Origin: Xanthobacteraceae bacterium | Lineage (GTDB): Bacteria; Pseudomonadota; Alphaproteobacteria; Rhizobiales; Xanthobacteraceae | Assembly: GCA_030043175.1 (NCBI GenBank) | Contig: JASHYD010000896.1 | Span: 1-10,024 of the forward strand | DNA: 10,024 nucleotides | Direction of reading: 5' to 3' | Shown: one piece after another, positions 1 to 6,584 of the stretch | Layout of the letters: each line of letters opens with the position of its first letter | Numbering within the stretch: position 1 is the first letter of the stretch | The notes under the pieces: generated by a model | What the model was told of the DNA's origin: nothing | Database searches by the model: none | What the model saw: only the letters and a program-made list of their open reading frames with translations | Made by a program: the position numbers and the translations under genes

Positions 1-1
1 G

Positions 2-166
2 TTGTTTCTCGGCAGCGGCCTGTTTCGCGAGCGGCTGGCGCGGCTCGAAGGAAAATTTGCGGGCGACCGGCTGGTCGCCGGCGTCCTCGCCTTTATCCGC
101 GGCGGGACGAGACCGCTCGCGAGCGCGATCCGCCGCACCAGCGCCGCCGCAGAGCAGGAGGCATAA
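2..166 (+). CDS. lpxA: LpxA C-terminus (UDP-GlcNAc acyltransferase), 5'-truncated by window edge
   Basis: Only the last 54 codons and the TAA stop (164-166) are visible. LpxA is the cytoplasmic acyltransferase that starts lipid A synthesis by moving a 3-hydroxyacyl chain from ACP to UDP-GlcNAc. The visible part matches the C-terminal helical tail that follows the left-handed beta-helix: it reads LFRERLARLEGKFAGDRLV followed by a FIRGGTRPL segment, a pattern I know from alphaproteobacterial LpxA tails. The last five residues (AEQEA) are encoded by the first unit of a 16-bp tandem repeat, so the end of the protein may have been shaped by that repeat. The downstream order lpxI-lpxB supports the call, because these genes usually follow lpxA in this class. 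The beta-helix and catalytic histidine lie outside the window. The alternative of another hexapeptide acyltransferase is less likely given the neighbours. Confidence 0.85.
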   Translation: MFLGSGLFRERLARLEGKFAGDRLVAGVLAFIRGGTRPLASAIRRTSAAAEQEA

Positions 167-215
167 GGAGCAGGAGGCATAAGGAGCAGGAGGCATAAGG
201 AGCAGGAAGCATAAA
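152..215. repeat. 16-bp direct tandem repeat, four units, spanning the lpxA stop
   Basis: Four contiguous 16-bp units read GAGCAGGAGGCATAAG at 152-167, 168-183 and 184-199. A fourth copy at 200-215 has two changes (GAGCAGGAAGCATAAA). Every unit carries a Shine-Dalgarno-like AGGAGG or AGGAAG core and a TAA. Because 16 is not a multiple of three, the TAAs at 164, 180, 196 and 212 fall in successive frames, so all three forward frames are closed. The first TAA is the lpxA stop. Units after the first could be gained or lost by replication slippage without changing LpxA. No gene starts directly after the array, so the AGGAGG cores have no start codon at a usable distance except by chance. Confidence 0.95.
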
Positions 216-532
216 TTGACGGCTTTCGCTCCACAGTCGCCAGAGAAACCTTAACAGACCGCTATGGCCAGCCTCCTCAACACAGGGCCGGTTTTGGCAA
301 AAGCGCTCTCGCCAAAACAGGTTCGCGGCATCACCGTCGCTGTGTCCGGCGATCACAGTTCAAAGGTAAAGCAGTGGCTCGCCCGCGTTCCGATTTGATC
401 ACATTCGAAGCAAGCTTGGCGTGTACAGGCCGGATCGGCGAACAGCGTTTTAATGCCGGCATCGGCGGCGGTGTCGGCCTCTGCCCTTGGCGGAACGCCC
501 GACGATGCAGCCTTGACGCGCCGAGGAGTTTT
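216..532. other. lpxA-lpxI gap with no supported gene
   Basis: About 317 bp separate the tandem repeat from the best lpxI start. In relatives I know, these two genes sit close together, so the gap is unusual. Forward frame 3 holds a 44-codon ORF (264-398). After its TGA the same frame stays open to a TGA at 534-536 that overlaps the lpxI ATG. The forward frame of lpxI is itself open back to an ATG at 374. None of these translations resembles a family I know. The stretch also holds an 8-bp inverted repeat at 291-318. It may be a decayed insertion or an expanded spacer; the sequence does not decide between these. Confidence 0.5.
291..318. repeat. Perfect 8-bp inverted repeat (hairpin) in the lpxA-lpxI gap
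   Basis: GTTTTGGC at 291-298 is the exact reverse complement of GCCAAAAC at 311-318, with a 12-nt loop that contains the palindrome AGCGCT. No T-run follows on either strand, so a classic intrinsic terminator is not supported. It could be an RNA hairpin within the lpx transcript, an operator-like palindrome or chance. Confidence 0.5.
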
Positions 533-536
533 ATGA
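523..536 (+). promoter_or_regulatory. Ribosome binding site and ATGA junction that set the lpxI start
   Basis: GAGGAG at 523-528 stands four bases before ATG 533-535, and a TGA in another forward frame (534-536) overlaps that ATG. This is the only in-frame ATG near the LpxI core with a good Shine-Dalgarno sequence. It is preferred over the ATG at 374, which would add 53 residues of unrecognised sequence, and over the ATG at 551. The ATGA form resembles translational coupling, although no real gene can be recognised in the upstream frame. Confidence 0.6.
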
Positions 537-1492
537 GGACCGCAAGCGCAATGGGATCGACACCGGACAACCTCACGCGCCACCCAGCAAGAGATCGCCA
601 TGCCGATACTCGAGTCGATAAATCCTGCCCAATCGATCCATCGGCCGGCCCTCTCGCCATCATTTGCGGTGCCGGGAGGGTGCCTTTCGCGGTCGCCGAC
701 GCGGTGATGCGACGGGGACGTCCGGTGGTGCTGTTTGCGCTGCGCGGATGGGCCGACACCGCGGCGGTTGAGGCCCACCCGCATCACTGGGTCGCGCTCG
801 GCCAATTCGGCCGCTTTTGCCGGTTTGCCCACCAGGAGGGCTGCCGCGACGTTGTCCTGGTCGGGGGCCTGGTCAGGCCGCCGATCCTGCAGCTGCGCCT
901 GGACTGGGGCGGGTTGAAGCAACTGCCTCTGATCATCCGTTCGTTCCGCGGCGGCGACGATCACCTTTTGTCCGGCATGGGCCAGATGTTTGAGAGCGTG
1001 GGGTTTCACCTGCTGGGTGCTCACGAAGTGGCGCCGGAAATTACCGCACCGCTCGGCGCGCTCGGACGGTTCAAACCCAACGCGGCGGTGGAGGAGGACA
1101 TCAGCCGCGGCTTCGCTTTGCTCGATGCCGCAAGCGCGTTCGATGTGGGGCAAGCCGCGGTGATCGCGGCTCGCCGCGTGCTGGCGATCGAGGCCGCGGA
1201 GGGCACCGATGCCATGTTGGATCGCGTCATCGCCATGCGCACATCAGGCCGCATCGCCATTGCTGCAGGTGGCGGCGTGCTAGTGAAAGCACCCAAACGC
1301 CGTCAGGACCGCCGCTTCGACTTGCCTTCGATCGGACCCGACACGGTGATGCGCGCCGCGCGGGCGGGGCTCGCCGGCGTCGCCGTCGTTGCCGAGGCGA
1401 CGATCGTGGCCGAGCCGCACCGCCTTGTCGAGATTGCTGACCATGCTGGCCTATTCGTGGTCGGCCGGCCTGATCGGGAGACACCCGCATGA
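533..1492 (+). CDS. lpxI: LpxI, UDP-2,3-diacylglucosamine pyrophosphatase (DUF1009 family)
   Basis: LpxI splits UDP-2,3-diacylglucosamine into lipid X and UMP, the fourth step of lipid A synthesis, in the cytoplasm or at the inner-membrane face. It replaces the unrelated LpxH in most alphaproteobacteria. From the start at 533 the product is 319 aa. An N-terminal domain begins at about residue 40 with LAIICGAGRVPFAVADA. GGLVRP and GGDDHLLSG (about 140-148) follow. The C-terminal DUF1009 domain holds a VKAPK...FDLPSIGPDTV block (about 251-272) and ends AGLFVVG. The first 40 or so residues before the core are not family-like; known LpxI proteins are roughly 270-290 aa, so this one has a leader or the true start was missed. 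I saw no GTG or TTG codon in frame between 551 and the core. The gene overlaps lpxB by four bases (ATGA), which implies one operon with coupled translation. Confidence 0.9.
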   Translation: MRTASAMGSTPDNLTRHPARDRHADTRVDKSCPIDPSAGPLAIICGAGRVPFAVADAVMRRGRPVVLFALRGWADTAAVEAHPHHWVALGQFGRFCRFAHQEGCRDVVLVGGLVRPPILQLRLDWGGLKQLPLIIRSFRGGDDHLLSGMGQMFESVGFHLLGAHEVAPEITAPLGALGRFKPNAAVEEDISRGFALLDAASAFDVGQAAVIAARRVLAIEAAEGTDAMLDRVIAMRTSGRIAIAAGGGVLVKAPKRRQDRRFDLPSIGPDTVMRAARAGLAGVAVVAEATIVAEPHRLVEIADHAGLFVVGRPDRETPA

Positions 1493-2778
1493 GCGGCACG
1501 GCGGCGTCCAATGACGGATCGCCGGCGAACGCCGAACATCGTTCGGCCCTGGGGATCTTCCTCATCGCCGGCGAGGAGTCGGGCGACCGCCTCGGGGCGC
1601 ATCTGATGGCTGCCATTGAAGCGCTTGCGCCCGGCCCGGTGATATTCTCCGGGATCGGCGGCAGGGCAATGGCAGAACACGGCCTGCGCAGCTTATTTCC
1701 GCTCGACGAACTCGCGATCAACGGCTTTTCCGCCATCCCGGCGCGATTGCCGCTCATTCTGCGACGTATTCGCGAGGCCGCAGACGCGGTAATTGCGCAA
1801 CAGCCCAGCTCGCTCGTCATCATCGACAGCCCGGATTTCACTCACCGGGTGGCGCGGCGGGTGCGCGCCACGGCGCCCGACATTCCGATCATCGATTATG
1901 TGTCGCCCTCCGTGTGGGCGTGGCGACCGGGCCGGGCCGCCGCCATGCGGCGCTACGTGGATCATGTGCTGGCGCTATTGCCGTTTGAGCCCGACGTCCA
2001 CCGCCGGCTTGGCGGGCCGCCCTGCACTTTCGTTGGTCACCCGCTGGCGGAGGCCGTCGCGATGCTGCGGCCGTCAGCGCCAGAAGCCGCACGCCGCGAG
2101 ACAGGACCGCCCTTGCTGCTGGTGCTGCCCGGAAGCCGTGATGGAGAGATCAGGCGCCACCTCGCGGTCTTTGGGGCCGCGGTTGGCCTCGCCAGGGAGC
2201 GCCTGGGCCCGGTCGAGCTGGTGTTGCCGACCGTGCCGCATTTAGTCGAGCGTGTGCGCCATGACACCGCGGCATGGCCGCTCGCACCCCGTGTCGTGGT
2301 CGAGCCGGCGGACAAGTGGGCGGCGTTTCGACAAGCGCGCGCCGCGCTCGCGGCTTCCGGCACGGTGACGCTCGAGCTCGCTCTCGCCCAAGTTCCGACC
2401 GTCATTGCCTACAAGGTTGCGCTGTTTGAGGAACTGATCATCCGCGCCCTGGTGCGGGTCAGAATGGTCGGTCTCGCAAATATCATCCTCGATGAAGTGA
2501 TCATGCCGGAGCTGCTGCAACGGCAGGCAACGGCCGGCAATCTTGCCGCTGCGCTCGTTGCCATTATCAAAGATTCACCGCAGCGCCGGCGCCAGCGTGA
2601 AGCCTTTGCCACCCTCGATGCGATCATGCAGCTGGGCGGCCGGGCGCCCAGCGAACGCGCCGCCGCCACCGTCATCCGGCTTGCTCGCAATGCGCCACAG
2701 CACCATCCCGCGGACGGCGCGCCACGCATCGAGCCAAACAAAATAAATGACGCGACCTCGCCGCAAGCTGCAGATTAA
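1489..2778 (+). CDS. lpxB: LpxB, lipid-A-disaccharide synthase (GT19)
   Basis: LpxB is the membrane-associated glycosyltransferase that joins lipid X to UDP-2,3-diacylglucosamine, giving the beta-1,6-linked disaccharide 1-phosphate and UDP. The 429-aa product shows the family blocks in order: AGEESGDRLGAHL (27-39), FSGIGG (53-58), DSPDF (113-117), YVSPSVWAWRPGR (137-149), LPFEP (164-168), FVGHPL (181-186), LPGSRDGEI (213-221) and ASGTVTLELAL (289-299) with P303 and YK 308-309. About 30 residues after position 400 (APQHHPADG onward) form a polar tail not seen in the shorter E. coli enzyme of 382 aa. The start at 1489 has GGGAG at 1476-1480 and overlaps the lpxI stop. No strong terminator follows; a 5-bp stem at 2819-2831 lacks a T-run. 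Confidence 0.97.
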   Translation: MSGTAASNDGSPANAEHRSALGIFLIAGEESGDRLGAHLMAAIEALAPGPVIFSGIGGRAMAEHGLRSLFPLDELAINGFSAIPARLPLILRRIREAADAVIAQQPSSLVIIDSPDFTHRVARRVRATAPDIPIIDYVSPSVWAWRPGRAAAMRRYVDHVLALLPFEPDVHRRLGGPPCTFVGHPLAEAVAMLRPSAPEAARRETGPPLLLVLPGSRDGEIRRHLAVFGAAVGLARERLGPVELVLPTVPHLVERVRHDTAAWPLAPRVVVEPADKWAAFRQARAALAASGTVTLELALAQVPTVIAYKVALFEELIIRALVRVRMVGLANIILDEVIMPELLQRQATAGNLAAALVAIIKDSPQRRRQREAFATLDAIMQLGGRAPSERAAATVIRLARNAPQHHPADGAPRIEPNKINDATSPQAAD

Positions 2779-3344
2779 ATGATGATCGCGGGTGACCCCG
2801 GCCACGGCGCATTGCCTTGCGATCGAATCGCCTTCCTTGCCGTCATGCCGGCGTTGTCACGAGCATCGACGTCATTCTGGCAGCGCCTCTGCCCGCAAGT
2901 GGTGAGCATTAACCCAACTCCAATCGGCTAATAATAAGCCGGGTTAGCGGCGCGTTAACCCGATAGCCAGATCTCCAGGATCGAGAGATGGCGGGAACGC
3001 GTCAGGCGGCTTCTCGGTGAGCCGGAAGGTCGCGCATCCCCACTCTTGAGCATTTTCCGAGTCACGGCTCGCCAGCCCCCGCCATGTAGGCTGCTGCCCC
3101 TCTCGACCTCCTTGGCGGGCATGCGTGAGGGCAGGAGGCAAGACGCGATCCGCAACCATCGCGGGCGCTTGGACGGGCAGTTCAAGCCTATCGCAAATTG
3201 CGCTGACCGGGCGGCCCTCGACGATGGTCGATCGCTCTGCGGCGCGTGGTCCGCACCTGCCTTTCGGGTTTTTCATGTGCCGACGATGATAAAATCGTGT
3301 AGTTGAGATCGTCGGGGGCGAGCCAAGTGCAAAAGGGGATATCC
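2779..3344. other. Intergenic stretch without a supported gene
   Basis: This 566-bp stretch lies between lpxB and the DUF3551-like gene. It holds open frames of 50 aa (2779-2931, +), 110 aa (2944-3276, minus) and 86 aa (3046-3306, +). All are arginine- and proline-rich in the way of GC-rich non-coding DNA, lack convincing ribosome binding sites and match no family I recognise. The hairpin and CtrA-like motif at 2940-2962 is the only clear local structure. The promoter of the DUF3551-like gene should lie near the right end, but I cannot point to convincing -35 and -10 boxes. Confidence 0.6.
2940..2962. promoter_or_regulatory. 7-bp inverted repeat containing a CtrA-like half-site pair
   Basis: CGGGTTA at 2940-2946 pairs exactly with TAACCCG at 2956-2962 across a 9-nt loop. 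The same bases read TTAG-N7-TTAAC (2944-2959), one mismatch from the alphaproteobacterial CtrA consensus TTAA-N7-TTAAC. Another TTAACCC lies at about 2909-2915. The nearest gene start on the + strand is 380 bp away, so a direct promoter role is doubtful; a stand-alone hairpin is the simpler reading. Confidence 0.3.
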
Positions 3345-3627
3345 ATGCGCTTGCGGGTGCTTTGGCTGCCTTTCTTCGCCGCTAGTCTAATGAGTCAAAC
3401 GCAGGCGGCCTCTGCCCAATCCTCCAACAACTTATGCATGGTGCGTCGTCACGGACGGCAGGAACTGCTATTACACGACCCGAGAACAGTGTCTGGAGTC
3501 AAATTCCGGGGTTGCTTTTCTGTGCGTCCCGAACCCGGCATATCGCCCGCCTCAAGTGGCGCCGGCGGCAGCATCATCTGATCCACCTGCGGCAGCGAGC
3601 CCACCTAAACGCCGGCAGCCGCAGTAG
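3345..3627 (+). pseudogene. DUF3551-like small secreted protein, broken by a single-base frameshift
   Basis: The gene starts at ATG 3345 after AAGGGGA (3333-3339). It encodes a signal peptide (MRLRVLWLPFF, then ASLMSQTQAASAQ). In this frame the rest of the product is nonsense to 3581. In the next frame, from about 3439, the DNA reads WCVVTDGRNCYYTTREQC and then LESNSGVAFLCVPNPAY, followed by a proline- and alanine-rich tail ending KRRQPQ and TAG 3625-3627. This gives the four-cysteine WC, NC, EQC, LC pattern of DUF3551 proteins, a family of unknown function. The total of 283 nt equals 93 codons plus stop plus one extra base, so one inserted base between about 3394 and 3440 explains the break. 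I saw no slippery heptamer. A sequencing or assembly error is an alternative to true inactivation. It is convergent with the next gene. Confidence 0.8.
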
Positions 3628-3675
3628 TACAGCCCTTCCTGAGCCTACGCCGGCAAGTATAGCTGCAGGGCAGCG

Positions 3676-3912
3676 CTACCTCGCATTTTTCCAGGGATCA
3701 TACTTTTCCTTGGCGTCGGGGATCATCTTCAGCCCAGCCTTGTAGGCGTCCTCAGCCGCCTTCTTTTTTTGCTGGTCAGCCTTTTGCTGATCGGAGTTCT
3801 GCGGAGCCCGCCCCTTACCGCCTCCCCTGCTGCCACCCATGCCGCCCGCATTTTGCGCGTAAACAGGGCTCAGCAGCAGGGCAAGGGCAAGAACTGCTCC
3901 GAGGATTCTCAT
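3676..3912 (-). CDS. Small exported protein of unknown function, 78 aa
   Basis: The product begins MRILGAVLALALLLSPVYAQ, a clear Sec signal peptide with a likely cut after VYA or VYAQ. A Gly-rich linker follows (GGMGGSRGGGKG, about 23-34). Next comes a highly charged Gln/Lys stretch (QQKADQQKKKAAEDAYKAG, about 42-60) that is probably helical. The end is IPDAKEKYDPWKNAR. I know similar short periplasmic proteins ending in a DPW motif from Bradyrhizobium relatives, but no function. There is no lipobox cysteine. AAGGGGA (minus strand, 3918-3925) six bases before the ATG supports the start. It lies 63 bp downstream of the 283-aa exported protein on the same strand, so the two may be co-transcribed. 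Confidence 0.75.
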   Translation of the reverse strand: MRILGAVLALALLLSPVYAQNAGGMGGSRGGGKGRAPQNSDQQKADQQKKKAAEDAYKAGLKMIPDAKEKYDPWKNAR

Positions 3913-3975
3913 TTTGGTCCCCTTTTCATCAACTCGCGGGGGCTCACCGGGGCTCTCACGGGTGCCGCCGCAAAG

Positions 3976-4827
3976 CTAGCGGCCCTCACGGTTGGCGCCG
4001 CGCCCCTGCGGGAGCGATGACAGGGCCTGCTGCGCGCCTGCCAAATCTCCGCTCTGGAGCGCCTGTCCAATCTGGCTCATGGCTTGCGCGAATACGCCGT
4101 TGGGATTTGCGGCGCCGTTGGTTTGGAGTTGGCTGAGCGATAGATAGGCTTGCTGTGCGCCGGACAGGTCGCCGGACTTGAGGGAGCTTACCAGCGCGAC
4201 GAAAGATTGGCGGCGGCGGCAGCGTATTTCAAAACGGCGGCCATCACCGGGAGCTGCGCCCGCTTGCCCGCCGGACCTGCAATCGCCCTGGGCAGCCCGA
4301 ATGTCTTCCGCCGAACGGTTGGAACCACCGCCGGTGAAGATGAGCGATTGCACGAATCGGATGGCGTCGGCCGTGCCATCGTTCCCGGTGGGCAGCGCGT
4401 TTCCTTCGATCTGATAGAGCCGGCCGTTGTAATCGAAGAGCGCAACCATCGAGCGCATACCATCCGCTCCGACGATGCTGAGCTGGCGACCGTAAACCCG
4501 ATTGACGCGGTGGGGAATGTTGACCTTCACCTCGCCGCTTTCGGACATCATCTTGATCGCATGGTCGATCACTGCGCTTTCCTCGAGGCCGGTATCAGCG
4601 AGTTCTGCGACGGTGACCTTGAACAGGGTGTTGTCCTGGCGGACCGAGTAGACGTGCGCTTCGACCGAACGGTTGTCGGCGACGTGGTACGTCGTGGTCT
4701 CCGTTTGCGGATCAGCCGGAAAAGCGACTGTAAAGAATTGATCGGGGTAGCTGTATTCCCGCCAACTTTGGGCGACCGCAGGCCCGAGCCCGACAACCAT
4801 CGCAGCAATGAACACGATCAGGCGCAT
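3976..4827 (-). CDS. Exported protein of unknown function with two SGDL-GAQQA repeats, 283 aa
   Basis: A signal peptide (MRLIVFIAAMVVGLGPAVAQ) leads a mature protein starting SWREYSYPDQFFTVAFPADP. The globular part (about 21-166) ends in a DAIRFVQSLIF block, a form common in periplasmic proteins annotated only as hypothetical. A low-complexity linker (about 167-207) follows. Two near-identical helical units close the protein: LKSGDLSGAQQAYLSL (216-231) and LQSGDLAGAQQALSSL (257-272), 41 residues apart. Residues 181-207 are Arg- and Gly-rich, while another minus-strand frame over the same bases reads AQLPVMAAVLKYAAAAANLS; a compensated double frameshift here cannot be excluded. The start is backed by TAGGAA seven bases upstream. 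The gene lies 215 bp downstream of gltA and 63 bp upstream of the 78-aa gene. I do not recognise its function. Confidence 0.8.
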   Translation of the reverse strand: MRLIVFIAAMVVGLGPAVAQSWREYSYPDQFFTVAFPADPQTETTTYHVADNRSVEAHVYSVRQDNTLFKVTVAELADTGLEESAVIDHAIKMMSESGEVKVNIPHRVNRVYGRQLSIVGADGMRSMVALFDYNGRLYQIEGNALPTGNDGTADAIRFVQSLIFTGGGSNRSAEDIRAAQGDCRSGGQAGAAPGDGRRFEIRCRRRQSFVALVSSLKSGDLSGAQQAYLSLSQLQTNGAANPNGVFAQAMSQIGQALQSGDLAGAQQALSSLPQGRGANREGR

Positions 4828-5042
4828 ATCGGATTCCTACACGAAAGCCGCAGCCGGCGTGCAGAGACTCGCTAGCCGGCATCGCGAAAGTACCGCCCCA
4901 GGTTGAAAGACTAACGATGGGAACATTGCCAATGGATGGACGGCGCATTACCGATTGTTAGGCGCTAATCGTTTGCGGTCGCAGGGCCGCATAGGCCACA
5001 GCGCTGATCGAGCGTCGAAAAATCCCGCACGCCGCCGGCCGT

Positions 5043-6353
5043 TCACTTCCGCCGCGAGATCGGAAGGTACTCGCGCTGGGTGTAGCCGCTGTAAAGTTGC
5101 CTCGGACGGCCGATCTTCTGGCTCGGATCCTCGATCATTTCCTTCCATTGGGCGATCCAGCCGACGGTGCGGGCGACGGCGAACAGCACCGTGAACATCG
5201 CGGTCGGGAAGCCCATCGCCTTGAGGGTGATACCGGAATAGAAATCGATATTCGGATACAGTTTCTTCTCGATGAAGTAGTCGTCGTGCAGCGCGATCCG
5301 CTCCAGCTCGAGGGCGACGTCGAGCAGGGGATCGTCCTTGATGCCCATTTCGCTCAACACCTCATGGCAGGTCTTCTGCATGATTTTCGCGCGCGGGTCA
5401 TAATGCTTGTAGACGCGGTGGCCGAAACCCATCAGGCGGAAGCTGTCGTCCTTGTCCTCGGCGCGCTTGATGAACTCCGGAATGCGGCTCACGGTGCCGA
5501 TTTCGGCAAGCATCTTCAGCGCGGCCTCATTGGCGCCGCCATGGGCCGGTCCCCACAGGCAGGCGCACCCGGCTGCGATGCAGGCGAACGGATTGGCGCC
5601 GGAGGAGCCTGACAGTCGCACTGTCGAGGTTGAAGCGTTCTGCTCATGATCGGCGTGCAGGATGAAGATACGATCCATGGCCCGCGCCAGCACGGGATTG
5701 ACCTTGTACTCCTCGCAGGGAACCGCGTAACACATGCGCAGGAAGTTTGCCGCATAGGCGAGGTCGTTCTTGGGATAAATGAAGGGCTGGCCGATGGAAT
5801 ATTTGTAGGCCATGGCGGCGAGCGTCGGCAGCTTCGCAATCATGCGGATCGAGGCGATATCGCGCTGCATCGGGTCAGAGATATCGGTGGAGTCGTGATA
5901 AAACGCAGATAGCGCGCCGACCGAGCCGACCATCACCGCCATTGGATGGGCGTCGCGCCGGAACCCCTGGTAAAACCTGCTCATCTGTTCGTGGACCATC
6001 GTGTGGCGCGTCACCAGATAGTCGAAGTCGTGCTTCTGCGCGGCGGTCGGAAGTTCGCCATAGAGCAAGAGGTAACAGGTTTCGAGGAAATCGCCGTGCT
6101 CTGCAAGCTGCTCGATCGGGTAGCCGCGATAGAGCAAAATACCCTCGTCGCCGTCGATATAGGTGATTTTGGATTCGCAGCTCGCGGTCGATGTGTAGCC
6201 CGGATCGTAGGTGAAGATGTTGGCTTGAGAGTACAGCTTGGCAATGTCGATAACGTCGGGGCCGATGGTACCTTCATACACTGGGAAAGTGTAGCTCTTA
6301 TCACCCAGGGTCAGAGTGCCCGTCTTGGTATTGGCACCGGAACGTGCGTCCAT
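5043..6353 (-). CDS. gltA: Citrate synthase, type II (hexameric)
   Basis: GltA condenses acetyl-CoA with oxaloacetate to citrate at the entry of the TCA cycle in the cytoplasm. The 436-aa product has the N-terminal extension typical of the NADH-responsive bacterial type II enzyme (E. coli 427 aa). Catalytic residues visible are H271 in [11 protein letters not shown]312 in [15 protein letters not shown] and D370 in NIDFYSGI, matching E. coli H264, H305 and D362. [10 protein letters not shown] (233-242) precedes them. The C-terminus has the expected [23 protein letters not shown] (minus strand, about 6362-6366) supports the ATG at 6353. gltX lies 231 bp upstream on the same strand, so the genes may share transcripts, but the spacing leaves room for a separate promoter. 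Nothing looks degraded. Confidence 0.98.
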   Translation of the reverse strand: MDARSGANTKTGTLTLGDKSYTFPVYEGTIGPDVIDIAKLYSQANIFTYDPGYTSTASCESKITYIDGDEGILLYRGYPIEQLAEHGDFLETCYLLLYGELPTAAQKHDFDYLVTRHTMVHEQMSRFYQGFRRDAHPMAVMVGSVGALSAFYHDSTDISDPMQRDIASIRMIAKLPTLAAMAYKYSIGQPFIYPKNDLAYAANFLRMCYAVPCEEYKVNPVLARAMDRIFILHADHEQNASTSTVRLSGSSGANPFACIAAGCACLWGPAHGGANEAALKMLAEIGTVSRIPEFIKRAEDKDDSFRLMGFGHRVYKHYDPRAKIMQKTCHEVLSEMGIKDDPLLDVALELERIALHDDYFIEKKLYPNIDFYSGITLKAMGFPTAMFTVLFAVARTVGWIAQWKEMIEDPSQKIGRPRQLYSGYTQREYLPISRRK

Positions 6354-6516
6354 GCTGGTATCCTCGATGAGAAAAGCGCCATAGGTAGTCTATCAACCCC
6401 GGGCGCGATGTTGGCCGGCCATGTCGGCCCAGCCGCGCTATGCTCCCCTTAGTCTGCGTACCGTATTCAATTGTGCGCCGCAAGGAGGCGACGGCCTCGC
6501 TGCTCTCTGGGCCCTC

Positions 6517-6548
6517 GCAGGGTCGCGCTCCGTCGATACAAACCCTGC
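6517..6548. repeat. 7-bp inverted repeat in the gltX-gltA gap
   Basis: GCAGGGT (6517-6523) pairs with ACCCTGC (6542-6548) over an 18-nt loop. A smaller stem CCCT-CGC-AGGG overlaps its left arm (6512-6522), and the palindrome TACGCGTA stands at 6559-6566. These lie 20-75 bp beyond the gltX stop in the direction of transcription. No T-run follows, so this could at most be a processing or Rho-dependent site, or chance in GC-rich DNA. I see no convincing gltA promoter boxes in 6354-6584. Confidence 0.35.
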
Positions 6549-6584
6549 GTGTATATTCTACGCGTACTCTTTGAGGCGACAAGG

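Noticed and set aside
264..398. 44-aa forward ORF in the lpxA-lpxI gap
   Set aside because: No convincing ribosome binding site, no recognisable motif and chance length in GC-rich DNA.
353..1153. 266-aa minus-strand open frame opposite lpxI
   Set aside because: It lies opposite a well-supported lpxI with conserved motifs, and its Arg/His-rich translation matches no family I know. Its last 40 residues (353-475) lie outside lpxI and look slightly more protein-like, but not enough to call.
2779..2931. 50-aa ORF starting right after the lpxB stop
   Set aside because: It abuts lpxB and could be coupled, but it has no own ribosome binding site and an arbitrary composition.
2944..3306. 110-aa minus-strand and 86-aa plus-strand open frames in the intergenic stretch
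   Set aside because: They overlap each other, lack start signals and recognisable motifs. I considered a comEC C-terminal remnant on the minus strand but found no convincing match in any frame.
3394..3440. Programmed ribosomal frameshift in the DUF3551-like gene
   Set aside because: There is no slippery heptamer or run of identical bases and no obvious downstream stem; DUF3551 genes are not known to me to use recoding. A simple indel is the better explanation.
5010..5042. Intrinsic terminator after gltA
   Set aside because: The minus strand has a GC-rich stretch followed by GATTTTT, but the best stem is interrupted by mismatches, so I do not call it.
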